Shown: positions 18,699-26,933 of the stretch, piece after piece | Layout of the letters: the number at the start of each line of letters is the position of its first letter | Numbering within the stretch: position 1 is the stretch's first letter | DNA from: Neisseriaceae bacterium | GTDB lineage: Bacteria; Pseudomonadota; Gammaproteobacteria; Burkholderiales; Neisseriaceae | Direction: 5' to 3' | DNA length: 64,000 nucleotides | NCBI GenBank assembly: GCA_016864895.1 | Contig: CP046107.1 | Location: forward strand, 1,543,492 to 1,607,491 | The notes under the pieces: model-generated | The model's input: the letters and a program-made list of their open reading frames with translations, nothing else | Databases searched by the model: none | Told to the model about the DNA's origin: nothing | Made by a program: the position numbers and the translations under genes

Positions 18699-18920
18699 AT
18701 AGCAAGTAGTTCAAATAACTACAATGGTCTTTTTGTTTTTGATTATTTTTGTATTTGTTATAATTATTTTTGGCTGATGTCGCCTGGTGTGTGATGTGTG
18801 TAAAGAAGTTCCTCTGTAATACTATTAGGCATGGTGTTACAGCGAGATATATAGACGAAAACCTTATATGAATTGCATGAAGTTTACTCTATAGTGTTAG
18901 CTTAGAGGGAGTAGTTTACT
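18699..18920. repeat. Dispersed structured repeat, copy A
   Basis: About 220 bp that reappears in diverged form at 46958-47179. Shared blocks include AATGGTCTTTTTGTTTTTGA, ATTAGGC(A)ATGGTGTT and CTCTATAG(T/C)GTTAGC. The first hairpin is TAGTT-caaat-AACTA (18707-18721) here and TGGTT-cgaag-AGCCA in copy B, so a pair changed from A-T to G-C on both sides. The element follows the tnpB right end and precedes folP. Neither copy has an open frame. Confidence 0.8.
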
Positions 18921-19060
18921 GAAAGAATCTACATTGGGTGTTAATAAATTGAAAAATGGTATAACAACCAAGATTAACGCAGAATAAAGCATTATTCATT
19001 TTGACGTTTTTTAGGTAGATCCAGCCACATTTTGCCTGAAAAATAATAGGAGATAAATAG

Positions 19061-19903
19061 TTGAATATCCGTTGTGGTCGATTTAATCTAAGTCTGGATA
19101 CCCCTAAAATAATGGGAATCGTGAATGTTACACCAGACTCTTTTTCTGATGGTGGCATTTATTCAAAAAATCTGAATACAATTTTAAAACATGCAGAGCA
19201 GTTGCTCAAGGATGGTGCTGATATATTGGATATTGGTGGAGAGTCTTCACGACCAAATGCTAATATTATTTCACCCGAAGAGGAATGGTTTCGAGTAAAA
19301 GATGTCTTGCAAGAAATTAAACATTGGCATGTTCCCATTTCTTTGGACACTCGTAAAACTAAAGTGATGCAACAAGCATTAGAGTTAGACGCGGTAGATA
19401 TGATTAATGATATTGAAGCATTAAGTGATCATGGTGCAATGGGATTAATGAACCAATATGGATCAATAGCAGTGATATTAATGCATATGCAAGGCCAACC
19501 TTATAGCATGCAGGATAACCCAACTTATAATAATGTCACACAAGAAGTGATTTTCTTTTTAAAGCAACGTATTTTGGACTGTGTGGATAGTGGAATTGAT
19601 ATTAATCGTTTAATTGTTGATCCTGGTATTGGATTTGGTAAAACGCTAGAACATAACCTTACCTTGATACGAGAGACTAATTTATTGATTGATGAGTTAA
19701 AACGACCTTTGCTTATTGGCTTATCTAGAAAAAGTATGTTTGAAAAGATTACGGGAGAGAAAGATCCTATACAAAGGGTTGGTTCAGGGATTACTGCTGA
19801 AATTGAAGCAGTACGACGTGGTGCCCGTTTAATTAGGGTACATAATGTAAAACAAACCCGTCAAGCTTTATTAACTTATTTAGCTATTAACATTAAGAAA
19901 TGA
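19061..19903 (+). CDS. folP: Dihydropteroate synthase
   Basis: Joins p-aminobenzoate to hydroxymethyl-dihydropterin diphosphate to give dihydropteroate; target of sulfonamides. The 280-residue protein shows IMGIVNVTPDSFSDGG near residue 14-29, the pterin-binding DILDIGGESSRP near 57-68, ISLDTRKTKVM near 95, DMINDIEAL near 113, DPGIGFGKTLEHN near 190-203 and GLSRKSMF near 220. The start is TTG at 19061 behind TAGGAG at optimal distance; it gives the expected N-terminus. It overlaps the next gene by four bases (ATGA), so the two are translationally coupled. Confidence 0.96.
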   Translation: MNIRCGRFNLSLDTPKIMGIVNVTPDSFSDGGIYSKNLNTILKHAEQLLKDGADILDIGGESSRPNANIISPEEEWFRVKDVLQEIKHWHVPISLDTRKTKVMQQALELDAVDMINDIEALSDHGAMGLMNQYGSIAVILMHMQGQPYSMQDNPTYNNVTQEVIFFLKQRILDCVDSGIDINRLIVDPGIGFGKTLEHNLTLIRETNLLIDELKRPLLIGLSRKSMFEKITGEKDPIQRVGSGITAEIEAVRRGARLIRVHNVKQTRQALLTYLAINIKK

Positions 19904-20634
19904 TTTGTCAATTGAAGATTCAGGATAAGACTATTTCTTATTCTTTAAAGTATAATAAAAAGAAAAAAAGATGTTCAATTAGTTTATTAGTGAATATTTT
20001 TGGTCAGTTAAAAGTTACTGCTCACCCTAGTATGGAAAAATCTCAAATTAATGAGTTAATTATCAAACAGGCATCATGGATTGATAAGAACGTGTCTCAG
20101 AGAACACTTTTACTGAAGGATAAAAAGGTCATTACCTATGAACCAGGAGATAATTTTTATTATCTTGGAAAAAAATATTACTTAGAGATAATTGACAGAC
20201 CTCAAAAGAATATTCAAGTAATTCTGACAGAGAGTTCTTTGCGTATTTGTGCACCAGAAAGATTAAGCAGAGAGAATAAAATTCGTCATATAGAAAAATG
20301 GTATCGACAACAAGCTTTATTTTATTTTTCTGAAAGATTAGATAGGTTATGTTTAATAACACCATGGGTAACAAAAAAGCCTCTATTAAAGGTAAGAAGA
20401 ATGAAGCGTCAATGGGGAAATTTTTATTCTAATGGGATAGTGACTTTAAATATTCATTTGATAAAATTACCCACGTATCTAATCGATTACGTTATTTTGC
20501 ATGAATTATGCCACTTTCAGGAGCATAATCATAGCCGTAGATTTTATCAACTATTACAAGATGTAGTACCAAACTGGAAGCAGTATCAAAAAGAAATTAA
20601 AGAGTATGTTTATCATTTTTATGAATTAAGTTAA
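19900..20634 (+). CDS. YgjP-type zinc metallopeptidase (DUF45/M48-like)
   Basis: A 244-residue protein of the YgjP/DUF45 family, with a C-terminal metallopeptidase core: VILHELCHFQEHNHSRRFY near residue 201-219, where HELCH is the HExxH zinc site and a third ligand follows, and the preceding KRQWGNFYSNGIVTLNIHLI segment typical of the family. The N-terminal half has the SYSLKYNKKKKRCSISL motif also seen in homologues. Physiological substrate is not established. Start codon overlaps the folP stop (ATGA). Confidence 0.85.
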   Translation: MICQLKIQDKTISYSLKYNKKKKRCSISLLVNIFGQLKVTAHPSMEKSQINELIIKQASWIDKNVSQRTLLLKDKKVITYEPGDNFYYLGKKYYLEIIDRPQKNIQVILTESSLRICAPERLSRENKIRHIEKWYRQQALFYFSERLDRLCLITPWVTKKPLLKVRRMKRQWGNFYSNGIVTLNIHLIKLPTYLIDYVILHELCHFQEHNHSRRFYQLLQDVVPNWKQYQKEIKEYVYHFYELS

Positions 20635-20655
20635 AAATTTTATTCTTTGTTAACC

Positions 20656-20682
20656 TAGACATAACTAAAGTCAAGTTACAAT
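20656..20682 (+). promoter_or_regulatory. Possible promoter of the Phe-type leader
   Basis: TAGACA at 20656-20661 and TACAAT at 20677-20682, separated by 15 bp, a short spacer. It would start a transcript near 20690, just ahead of the leader hairpins. This is weak evidence on its own. Confidence 0.3.
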
Positions 20683-20688
20683 GTGAAC

Positions 20689-20742
20689 AATCTTTAAGAG
20701 TGTTGTTTTTCTTAAAAGATTACATCGGAGAAAAGCGATGTA
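20689..20742 (+). other. Two consecutive leader hairpins
   Basis: AATCTTTAAGA (20689-20699) pairs with TCTTAAAAGATT (20710-20721) with one bulge. TACATCG (20721-20727) then pairs perfectly with CGATGTA (20736-20742) around a GAGAAAAG loop. Both lie just upstream of the leader peptide at 20751. Confidence 0.6.
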
Positions 20743-20750
20743 GGTTGTTT

Positions 20751-20801
20751 GTGAAAATAAAGAAGTTTTTATACCCTTTTTTCTTTTTATTTTTCAAATA
20801 A
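20751..20801 (+). CDS. Phenylalanine-rich leader peptide of an attenuator
   Basis: GTG at 20751 opens a 16-codon frame encoding MKIKKFLYPFFFLFFK and a TAA stop: 6 of 16 residues are Phe, in runs of three and two. This resembles the E. coli pheA leader peptide, which also has clustered Phe. AGG six bases before GTG could bind the ribosome. A terminator hairpin follows 15 bp after the stop. ACTGC at the stop codon (20801-20805) can pair with GCAGT (20820-20824) inside the terminator's left arm, giving the alternative fold needed for attenuation. T-rich DNA raises Phe content by chance, so the structural context is essential. Confidence 0.6.
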   Translation: MKIKKFLYPFFFLFFK

Positions 20802-20816
20802 CTGCTTAAAGAGGAG

Positions 20817-20858
20817 AGGGCAGTGAGCATTAAAAACACTCCCCTGTTTTTTGTTTTT
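20817..20858 (+). terminator. Attenuator terminator behind the Phe-rich leader
   Basis: AGGG-c-AGTG (20817-20825) pairs with CACT-c-CCCT (20837-20845), eight pairs with one mismatch, loop of 11 nt, followed by G and T6-G-T5. The left arm can alternatively pair with ACTGC just upstream (20801-20805) or, over 10 bp with one wobble, with CTCATTGCCC at 20861-20870. Mutually exclusive pairings of this sort mark transcription attenuators. Confidence 0.75.
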
Positions 20859-20902
20859 GACTCATTGCCCCTACTCGGTAGTTTGGCGTTATTTAATTTG
20901 AG

Positions 20903-20928
20903 ATCGCGTTTAAACGCGGTTTTTTTTT
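20903..20928 (+). terminator. Second terminator downstream of the attenuator
   Basis: The perfect palindrome CGCGTTTAAACGCG (20905-20918) is followed by G and nine T (20920-20928). It terminates rightward transcripts only about 45 bp after the attenuator. The minus-strand side lacks a T-run, so it does not serve uup well. Confidence 0.75.
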
Positions 20929-20932
20929 GTGA

Positions 20933-21025
20933 TTTTTTTTAGCTTATGAGTTCTTTCCTAGGGGTATTGCTTTTGCAGAATCACAAGCAGAGTTAATGGG
21001 CGATAGAATGGTCATTGAGAAATAA
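20933..21025 (+). pseudogene. Possible 3' fragment of a lost gene
   Basis: After an in-frame TGA, a short frame has the look of real protein (EFFPRGIAFAESQAELMGDR, ending MVIEK and TAA at 21023-21025). It has no start codon of its own and I do not recognise the family. It lies downstream of the Phe-type attenuator and may be what is left of the gene once regulated by it. Confidence 0.3.
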
Positions 21026-21101
21026 TTAAGACTGAAAGATAACTTGAATGGTTTGAAGCCTATTAATAGAGCCTTTCAAGATGGTTAAGCTGTTTTTCTG
21101 A

Positions 21102-23027
21102 CTAATGAGAGCACTTTTGTTGTTTTGTTTCTAGTGTTTCCCAACGATTTAGTTTATCCATTAATAACTCTTCAATTTCATTAATGCGTTTTTGCCATTC
21201 GATGGCTTTTTGATACTGGGTTTTAAAGATATCGGGTTGTAATAGACTTTCATTTAGCTGATTTTGTTCCTTTTCTAAAGCTTCTATTTCTTTAGGTAAA
21301 GATTCAAGTTCTCTTTTTTCATTAAAGCTTAGTTTTGTAGGTGTTTTTTTTGTTGCTATCGTTCTAATATCATTTTGCTTAGGATTGTTTTGAGTAACAA
21401 TTTGGTTGTTTTCATGGTTTTGTTTTTTAGTGAGTTGATAATCTTCATAACAACCTCCAATATAGTTACTTAAAATACCATTCCCCTCAAAAATAATGGA
21501 TTGAGTGATGACATTTTCTAATAATTCACGATCATGGCTAACCAAAAAGACAGTACCAGAAAAGTCTCTAATTAGTTGTTCTAACAATTCTTGTGTTTGA
21601 ATATCTAGATCATTAGTGGGTTCATCTAATATAAGAATATTTGCTGGTTGAGTAAAGAGTTTTGCCAATAAAAGCCGATTTTTTTCGCCTCCAGATAACG
21701 AAGCTACTGGGCTATTGGCACGAGAAGGATGGAATAGAAAATCTTCAAGATAACTCATGACATGTTTATTTTTTCCATTGATGGTAACTGTATCATTACC
21801 CTGTCCCAGTGCCTCAAATACGGTATCACTGTTATTTAATTGATTGCGAAATTGATCAAAATAGGCTACTTTTTGTTTGCTACCACGCTTAATAAGACCA
21901 GAGGTTGGCTGTAATTCATCTAATATTAGTTTTAAAAAAGTTGTCTTTCCAACTCCATTAGATCCAATTAGGCCGATTTTGTCACCTCTTTGGATAATAC
22001 CATTATAATTTTGAATAACAGGTGCTTTATTAGGGTAAGCAAAGGTTATGTTTTCTAATTCAACAATGATTTTTCCACTCTTGCATGCTTCTGAGATGGT
22101 TAAATTAACCTGACCTTGTATTTCTCTACGAGCTTGTTTTTGTTTTCTTAATTCTTCTAGGCGTCTGACACGTCCTTCATTTCTAGTTCTTCTAGCCTCT
22201 ATACCTTTTCTAATCCAAGCTTCTTCTTGTGCATGGAATTTATCAAATAAATGATTATGTTCTATTTCTATAGCAATTTCTTGTCGCTTTTTTTCTTGAT
22301 ATTGTTTGAAGCTTCCAGAATAACTTGTTAAACGACCTCTATCTAGTTCAACAATACGGGTCACGACTCTATCCAAAAAACGACGATCGTGAGTAATGAC
22401 AACTATACTCCCTTTAAATTCTAATAACAGGTTTTCCAACCAGATAATGGTATCAATATCTAAGTGATTAGTTGGTTCGTCCAACAATAAAATATCTGGA
22501 TTTTGTACCCATGCTTGAGCTAATTGCACACATTTTTTTTCCCCTCCCGAAAGGTTTTTGATCAACTCATCTTTTGGTAGTTCTAATTGTGCTAGGGTTT
22601 GCTGAATTAGTGTATCGAGAACCCAACCATTATGATTTTCAAGTTCTAGTTGTAGTTGATTTAAATTTTCTAATAGAGACAAATCATCAGGTTTGTTGGC
22701 CACCATAATGCTTTGTGTATGATAAGTTTTTAATATGTCTTTTAGTGCACCTAATCCTTCTGAGACTGTTTCAAAAATAGTAGATTCAGGATTAAAATGA
22801 GCTTCCTGAGCGACATAAACAACTTTAAAATCTCGCTGTATATGTAATGTTCCACTGTCTAGTTCTTCTTTCCCTGCTAAAATTTTCAGAAAAGAAGATT
22901 TCCCCACACCATTTCTTCCTATTAAGCCTACTTTTTCATTCTGGGTTAGGCTAAAGTTAGCATGGTTTAATAAGTCAAAATGCCCGATAGCAAATTGCAT
23001 ATTTTCAGCATTAATAATATTACTCAT
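21102..23027 (-). CDS. uup: ABC-F family ATPase Uup
   Basis: Cytosolic ABC-F ATPase without membrane domains; Uup in E. coli affects precise excision of transposons and ribosome function. The 641-residue protein has two ATPase halves: Walker A GRNGVGKSS near 37 with LSGGEKKC near 161 and DEPTNHLD near 190; then GSNGVGKTT near 355, LSGGEKNR near 450 and DEPTNDLD near 478. The interdomain linker is Arg/Lys-rich (about 245-310). The C-terminal coiled coil (about 565-635, Glu/Leu/Lys-rich) is the Uup-specific DNA-binding region. It follows phoH in the same direction with a 10-bp spacer. Confidence 0.93.
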   Translation of the reverse strand: MSNIINAENMQFAIGHFDLLNHANFSLTQNEKVGLIGRNGVGKSSFLKILAGKEELDSGTLHIQRDFKVVYVAQEAHFNPESTIFETVSEGLGALKDILKTYHTQSIMVANKPDDLSLLENLNQLQLELENHNGWVLDTLIQQTLAQLELPKDELIKNLSGGEKKCVQLAQAWVQNPDILLLDEPTNHLDIDTIIWLENLLLEFKGSIVVITHDRRFLDRVVTRIVELDRGRLTSYSGSFKQYQEKKRQEIAIEIEHNHLFDKFHAQEEAWIRKGIEARRTRNEGRVRRLEELRKQKQARREIQGQVNLTISEACKSGKIIVELENITFAYPNKAPVIQNYNGIIQRGDKIGLIGSNGVGKTTFLKLILDELQPTSGLIKRGSKQKVAYFDQFRNQLNNSDTVFEALGQGNDTVTINGKNKHVMSYLEDFLFHPSRANSPVASLSGGEKNRLLLAKLFTQPANILILDEPTNDLDIQTQELLEQLIRDFSGTVFLVSHDRELLENVITQSIIFEGNGILSNYIGGCYEDYQLTKKQNHENNQIVTQNNPKQNDIRTIATKKTPTKLSFNEKRELESLPKEIEALEKEQNQLNESLLQPDIFKTQYQKAIEWQKRINEIEELLMDKLNRWETLETKQQKCSH

Positions 23028-23037
23028 AGGTCAAATT

Positions 23038-24057
23038 TTATTGATTTAATTTTTTAGAGGGATAATCACCATTATATGCATTAACAATCTTTTGCACGAG
23101 GGGGTGGCGAATAATATCTTTTGATTTGAACTCATGAAAACAAATATCTTCAATAGATGATAACTTGTCATAAGCATCTTTTAATCCACTATAGACTTGA
23201 TTAGGTAAATCAATTTGACTTAAATCTCCTGTGATGACTACTTTTGAGCCAAAACCAATACGGGTGAGAAACATTTTCATTTGCTCTTTTGTAGTATTTT
23301 GAGCTTCATCTAGAATAATAAATGCATTATTAAGTGTTCTTCCTCTCATGTAGGCCAATGGAGCCAATTCAATTAAACCCTTTTCTAATAACTTGGTTAC
23401 TTTTTCATAACCCATCAATTCATAGAGGGCATCATATAGTGGCCGTAAATAAGGATCGATTTTTTGTGTTAAATCTCCGGGAAGAAAGCCCAATTTCTCA
23501 CCAGCTTCTACCGCAGGACGAACAAGGACTATTTTTTCAATTTGATGTTTTTCTATAGCATCTACAGCGGCAGCAACAGCTAAATAAGTTTTACCTGTTC
23601 CTGCAGGACCTAAGCCGAAGATAATATCGTATTTTAATAGAGATTTTATATACAAGTCCTGATTAGGTGTCTTGCCTTGAATACTTCCTTTATTGGTTTT
23701 TAAAGTTGTTTTTGCTATAGGCATGATACCATTCGGTAATTCTTCTTGTTCAGCCCGAAGACTAACCAATGTTAAATGAATATCTTCATTATTTAGATCT
23801 CTCGTCTCCGCTAATTTCATTAAACGATACAAAGCTAAAATCCCCAATTTAGATTGGTTACCAGAAATGGTAAAACAATTTAATTGTCTAGTAATTTTTA
23901 TATTAAGTTTTTTGCTGATGTTTTCTAGGTTTTGATCTAAAATTCCACAAAGTCTTTGAAGTGTACTGTTATCAATATCTTTGAAATCAATTCGTTCTAT
24001 CATTTTATTATTCATAGGTATATATAACTTAGAATCTTTCGGTAAAAATTTCGGCAC
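23038..24057 (-). CDS. phoH: PhoH-like ATPase
   Basis: Cytosolic P-loop ATPase of the PhoH/YbeZ family, often linked to RNA metabolism and ribosome maturation with YbeY. The 339-residue protein has an N-terminal KH-like region (about 20-110), Walker A GPAGTGKTYLAVAAAVDAI near 152, the LVRPAVEAGEKLGFLPGDL motif near 180, and Walker B AFIILDEAQNTTKEQMKMFL near 245, then GDLSQIDLP near 277. Length fits YbeZ. The ybeY, corC and lnt partners usually nearby are absent in this window. Leftward, 10 bp before uup. Confidence 0.93.
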   Translation of the reverse strand: MPKFLPKDSKLYIPMNNKMIERIDFKDIDNSTLQRLCGILDQNLENISKKLNIKITRQLNCFTISGNQSKLGILALYRLMKLAETRDLNNEDIHLTLVSLRAEQEELPNGIMPIAKTTLKTNKGSIQGKTPNQDLYIKSLLKYDIIFGLGPAGTGKTYLAVAAAVDAIEKHQIEKIVLVRPAVEAGEKLGFLPGDLTQKIDPYLRPLYDALYELMGYEKVTKLLEKGLIELAPLAYMRGRTLNNAFIILDEAQNTTKEQMKMFLTRIGFGSKVVITGDLSQIDLPNQVYSGLKDAYDKLSSIEDICFHEFKSKDIIRHPLVQKIVNAYNGDYPSKKLNQ

Positions 24058-24185
24058 ATGATATTTAACCAGCTGATCTTATCATTTATATAATTTTTTT
24101 GTACATTTTATTTTTTTATCACGAATGTGATATCATTGCGGAATAATCGTAACAGGTTACCGCGTACTACGACGGAGATTATTGA

Positions 24186-24824
24186 ATGAAAGTCAGTTTA
24201 TATAATGTTAGACAAGAATATGCTAAGGAAAAATTGAGTGTTGCTGAATGTGCTAATGATCCTTTCTCACAATTCAAACATTGGTTAAATCAAGCGATCC
24301 AATCTAAAGTCAGAGAGGCAACAGCAATGAATTTAGCAACTGTTGATGAGGACGATAAACCATCTGCACGTATAGTGCTTTTAAAAGAATTAAATAACCA
24401 AGGATTTGTATTTTTTAGTAACTATAACAGCCGTAAGGGGCAATGTATGAAACATAATCATAATGTTGCCTTGACATTTTTTTGGCCAGAGTTAGAAAGA
24501 CAAGTGAGGGTAGAAGGGCATATTGAGTTGTTGGATCCTAAAGCTTCAGATGAATATTTTGCAAGCCGTCCCTATAAAAGCCAAATAGGAGCGTGGGCCA
24601 GTAGGCAAAGCAAGGTATTGAGTAGTAAGGCTTCTTTATTAACTTCTTTTGCTTTAGTTCGAGCTAAAAATCCTAATAGAGTAAAAAGACCATCTTTTTG
24701 GGGAGGATTTCTTGTGATACCTAATAGGGTAGAGTTTTGGCAAGGTAGGCCAAGTCGCTTACACGATAGAGTAGAGTACCTTTTGTATGATGGAAAATGG
24801 AAAAAGCACAGACTTTATCCATAA
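24186..24824 (+). CDS. pdxH: Pyridoxamine 5'-phosphate oxidase
   Basis: FMN enzyme making pyridoxal 5'-phosphate from the pyridoxine or pyridoxamine phosphate. The 212-residue protein (family about 215) shows DPFSQFKHWLNQAI near 21, ATAMNLATVDEDDKPSARIVLLK near 43-65, FVFFSNYNSRKGQ near 72, EGHIELLD near 111, SRPYKSQIGAWASRQS near 123-138 and the C-terminal FWQGRPSRLHDR with the conserved Arg-His near 187. GGAG lies 7 bp before the ATG. Monocistronic; it converges with fdx. Confidence 0.95.
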   Translation: MKVSLYNVRQEYAKEKLSVAECANDPFSQFKHWLNQAIQSKVREATAMNLATVDEDDKPSARIVLLKELNNQGFVFFSNYNSRKGQCMKHNHNVALTFFWPELERQVRVEGHIELLDPKASDEYFASRPYKSQIGAWASRQSKVLSSKASLLTSFALVRAKNPNRVKRPSFWGGFLVIPNRVEFWQGRPSRLHDRVEYLLYDGKWKKHRLYP

Positions 24825-24833
24825 AGTTATTTT

Positions 24834-25175
24834 TCAGTGATTCTCTTTGGCATGATTAATAGAATACTTAGGAATTTCTACTACTAAATCTTCTTCTGCC
24901 AATATCGTTTGACAACTGAGTCTTGAGTCTGTGTCAAGACCCCATGCTTGATCAAGTAAATCCTCTTCAATCTCACTAGGTTCATTTACAGAGTCATAAC
25001 CTTCGCGTAAATACACATGACAGGTGGCGCAGGCACATGATTTTTCACAGGCATGTTCAATTTCTATATGGTTGTCTAACAAAATATCACAGACAGTTTT
25101 CCCACTTGGTGCATCTTGAATAACAATTCCTTTAGGGCAAACCGTTTCATGTGGAAGTATAGTTATTTTTGGCAT
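24834..25175 (-). CDS. fdx: ISC-type 2Fe-2S ferredoxin
   Basis: Adrenodoxin-like ferredoxin that donates electrons in ISC iron-sulfur cluster assembly. The 113-residue protein has ligands in HACEKSCACATCHVYLREG near 42-60 and LSCQTIL near 87. The DSVNEPSEIEEDLLDQAWG helix is the acidic partner-binding region typical of bacterial Fdx. The isc genes with which it is often clustered are not in this window. Its start overlaps the end of the membrane-protein gene behind it by 13 bp. Confidence 0.93.
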   Translation of the reverse strand: MPKITILPHETVCPKGIVIQDAPSGKTVCDILLDNHIEIEHACEKSCACATCHVYLREGYDSVNEPSEIEEDLLDQAWGLDTDSRLSCQTILAEEDLVVEIPKYSINHAKENH

Positions 25176-25654
25176 GAGTTCTCTTTTTTGACAGAAAGAC
25201 TATGAATAATGTAGTTTACCAAAAGATAAACAATTAATGAAATATAAAATTTCGGATTAGTAAGCAAGAAAGATTTCAATATACTGGATGTTTTCCATGT
25301 ACTAGGGTCATAATAGGCAATATAATTGATTACAATACCATATGCGAAGAAACCGAATAGTAAAATTGAATCAATGAGCCAACTAATTGATAAAAAATCA
25401 GTTAATTTTTCTTTTTGGCGTAATATATCAGTTAGGTAGCAAGTATAAAGGGTATAATAAAAAAAGGAAACAAGTAGTATGGCAATATATATTTTATCTA
25501 GAGATAGATAAAAAAAGCTATCACTGGGGATAGTCCCTTGTGATAGAAAATTAGAATCTATGGAAAAATAGGTATATAGGAATAAACAACCCATTAAATT
25601 AAAGCTATAAGCAAAAAAGATAATTAAGTTTTTGAGATTAAAAATATTTTTCAT
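25163..25654 (-). CDS. Small integral membrane protein of unknown function
   Basis: About 163 residues from the ATG at 25654 (an in-frame TTG at 25681 would add nine). Four strongly hydrophobic segments are visible: near residues 7-27, 53-72, 91-112 and 130-150. A polar loop follows the first. I do not recognise the family; there is no charged or Cys/His motif that would suggest a cofactor. It overlaps fdx at its 3' end by 13 bp and starts next to the MFS gene stop, so it is probably co-transcribed with both. No convincing Shine-Dalgarno. Confidence 0.7.
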   Translation of the reverse strand: MKNIFNLKNLIIFFAYSFNLMGCLFLYTYFSIDSNFLSQGTIPSDSFFYLSLDKIYIAILLVSFFYYTLYTCYLTDILRQKEKLTDFLSISWLIDSILLFGFFAYGIVINYIAYYDPSTWKTSSILKSFLLTNPKFYISLIVYLLVNYIIHSLSVKKENSCQK

Positions 25655-25671
25655 ACAATTTAAGGAAAAGT

Positions 25672-26901
25672 TTATTGGCAATCATCATATATCTTTTTAG
25701 AACTAGACTCTGAAATAAGACTATTGGTCGAGGTTGGCCCCACATGGGTGTATTGTGTCCGTTTTTCCCTAGGAATTTTTGGTTGATAGAAGGAAAATAC
25801 AGCAAGAAATGCACTAAGAATGATAAAGGGAATTTCAAACCCGATACTTCCAAAAGACTGCATTGAAGAGCCGAGTATTAAAGGTGAGACTAAAGCACCT
25901 AATCCATAACCAAATAACGTACTACGACTTACTTCTAAACGGTTGGGTGAGTCTTCTGGTAATACATCATTTGCTCTGGCAAGACTTAGAGGATAAATTG
26001 TAAAGGCACCAAAACCGAAAAATACAGCACTTAGATATTGGGCAGTAGTATTATCAATGAATAAAACTGAATAAATGGCGGCCAAACAAGTAATGCTTGA
26101 AGCCACAATAATAGCTAATCTTCGTCCATAAGTATCAGAAAATTTACCCATTGGGATTTGAACTAAGAATCCACCTAGTATTGAACAGGTAATAAAAATA
26201 GATGTTTTATGTACATCAAATCCTAAGCTTGATGCGTAAGAGGGAGACATACTGATAAAACCATTGGCAAGAAATCCACCAATTAAACTACCGGTCAGTG
26301 CCAATGGGGCGATACCATACACAGAAGGAATACTAATTTTCTTAGGGCTAGGGACTTTGGGTGCTGGCATTTTAGTTAGGCTTAAAGGAAGTATCGCTAA
26401 TATTAAAAAGATACCTCCAAAAGTATAAATTTGGTTAAAGATGTCACTAAAGTTTAAGACTAAGGCACCAATACAAAAAGCAATATAAAAGACTGTTTCA
26501 TATAAACCAAGTACTCTTGAACGAATAGAGGAGTCACTCTTTTCATTTAGCCAGCTTTCAATAATCATTAAAATACTGTAATAACCAAAGCCTAAAGTAA
26601 ATCTTAATAAGGCCCAAATATAGAGTTCTGTGGTAAGTGTATGTGACAGGATACTTAAAGCCATGACAGCAGCAAAAAAGCTAAAACTTCTGGTGTGACC
26701 AACCCTTGAAATAATACGATGACCTACTACTGAACTTATAATTGCACCAAAAAAATAGCCAGCATTGACCAAACCAATAATCGTTCTGGGAACATTACTA
26801 TGCTCCATAAATAAATTACTAGCATTTAAAAACAAAGAATCACCCGTAAATAGAAATAAGGCGCCTAAGAGTAGAGAGAAAATTGCATAAAACAGTTTCA
26901 T
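25672..26901 (-). CDS. Major facilitator superfamily transporter (YcaD-like)
   Basis: A 409-residue membrane protein with about 12 hydrophobic segments in two halves and the MFS loop 2-3 motif GHRIISRVGHTRSF near 60-73 plus its counterpart GKFSDTYGRRLAI near 255. The text LLRFTLGFGYYSILMIIESWLNE (cited in part, near 98-120) is characteristic of the YcaD subgroup, whose substrates are not settled. The C-terminus is polar. Leftward, behind ribA with a 32-bp spacer. Confidence 0.87.
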   Translation of the reverse strand: MKLFYAIFSLLLGALFLFTGDSLFLNASNLFMEHSNVPRTIIGLVNAGYFFGAIISSVVGHRIISRVGHTRSFSFFAAVMALSILSHTLTTELYIWALLRFTLGFGYYSILMIIESWLNEKSDSSIRSRVLGLYETVFYIAFCIGALVLNFSDIFNQIYTFGGIFLILAILPLSLTKMPAPKVPSPKKISIPSVYGIAPLALTGSLIGGFLANGFISMSPSYASSLGFDVHKTSIFITCSILGGFLVQIPMGKFSDTYGRRLAIIVASSITCLAAIYSVLFIDNTTAQYLSAVFFGFGAFTIYPLSLARANDVLPEDSPNRLEVSRSTLFGYGLGALVSPLILGSSMQSFGSIGFEIPFIILSAFLAVFSFYQPKIPREKRTQYTHVGPTSTNSLISESSSKKIYDDCQ

Positions 26902-26933
26902 ATTATATTGCCTTCAATTGATAGTCCTATATT

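Noticed and set aside
20651..20930. 6S RNA
   Set aside because: Folds as a row of separate hairpins plus terminators rather than one long imperfect hairpin; the Phe-rich leader explains it better.
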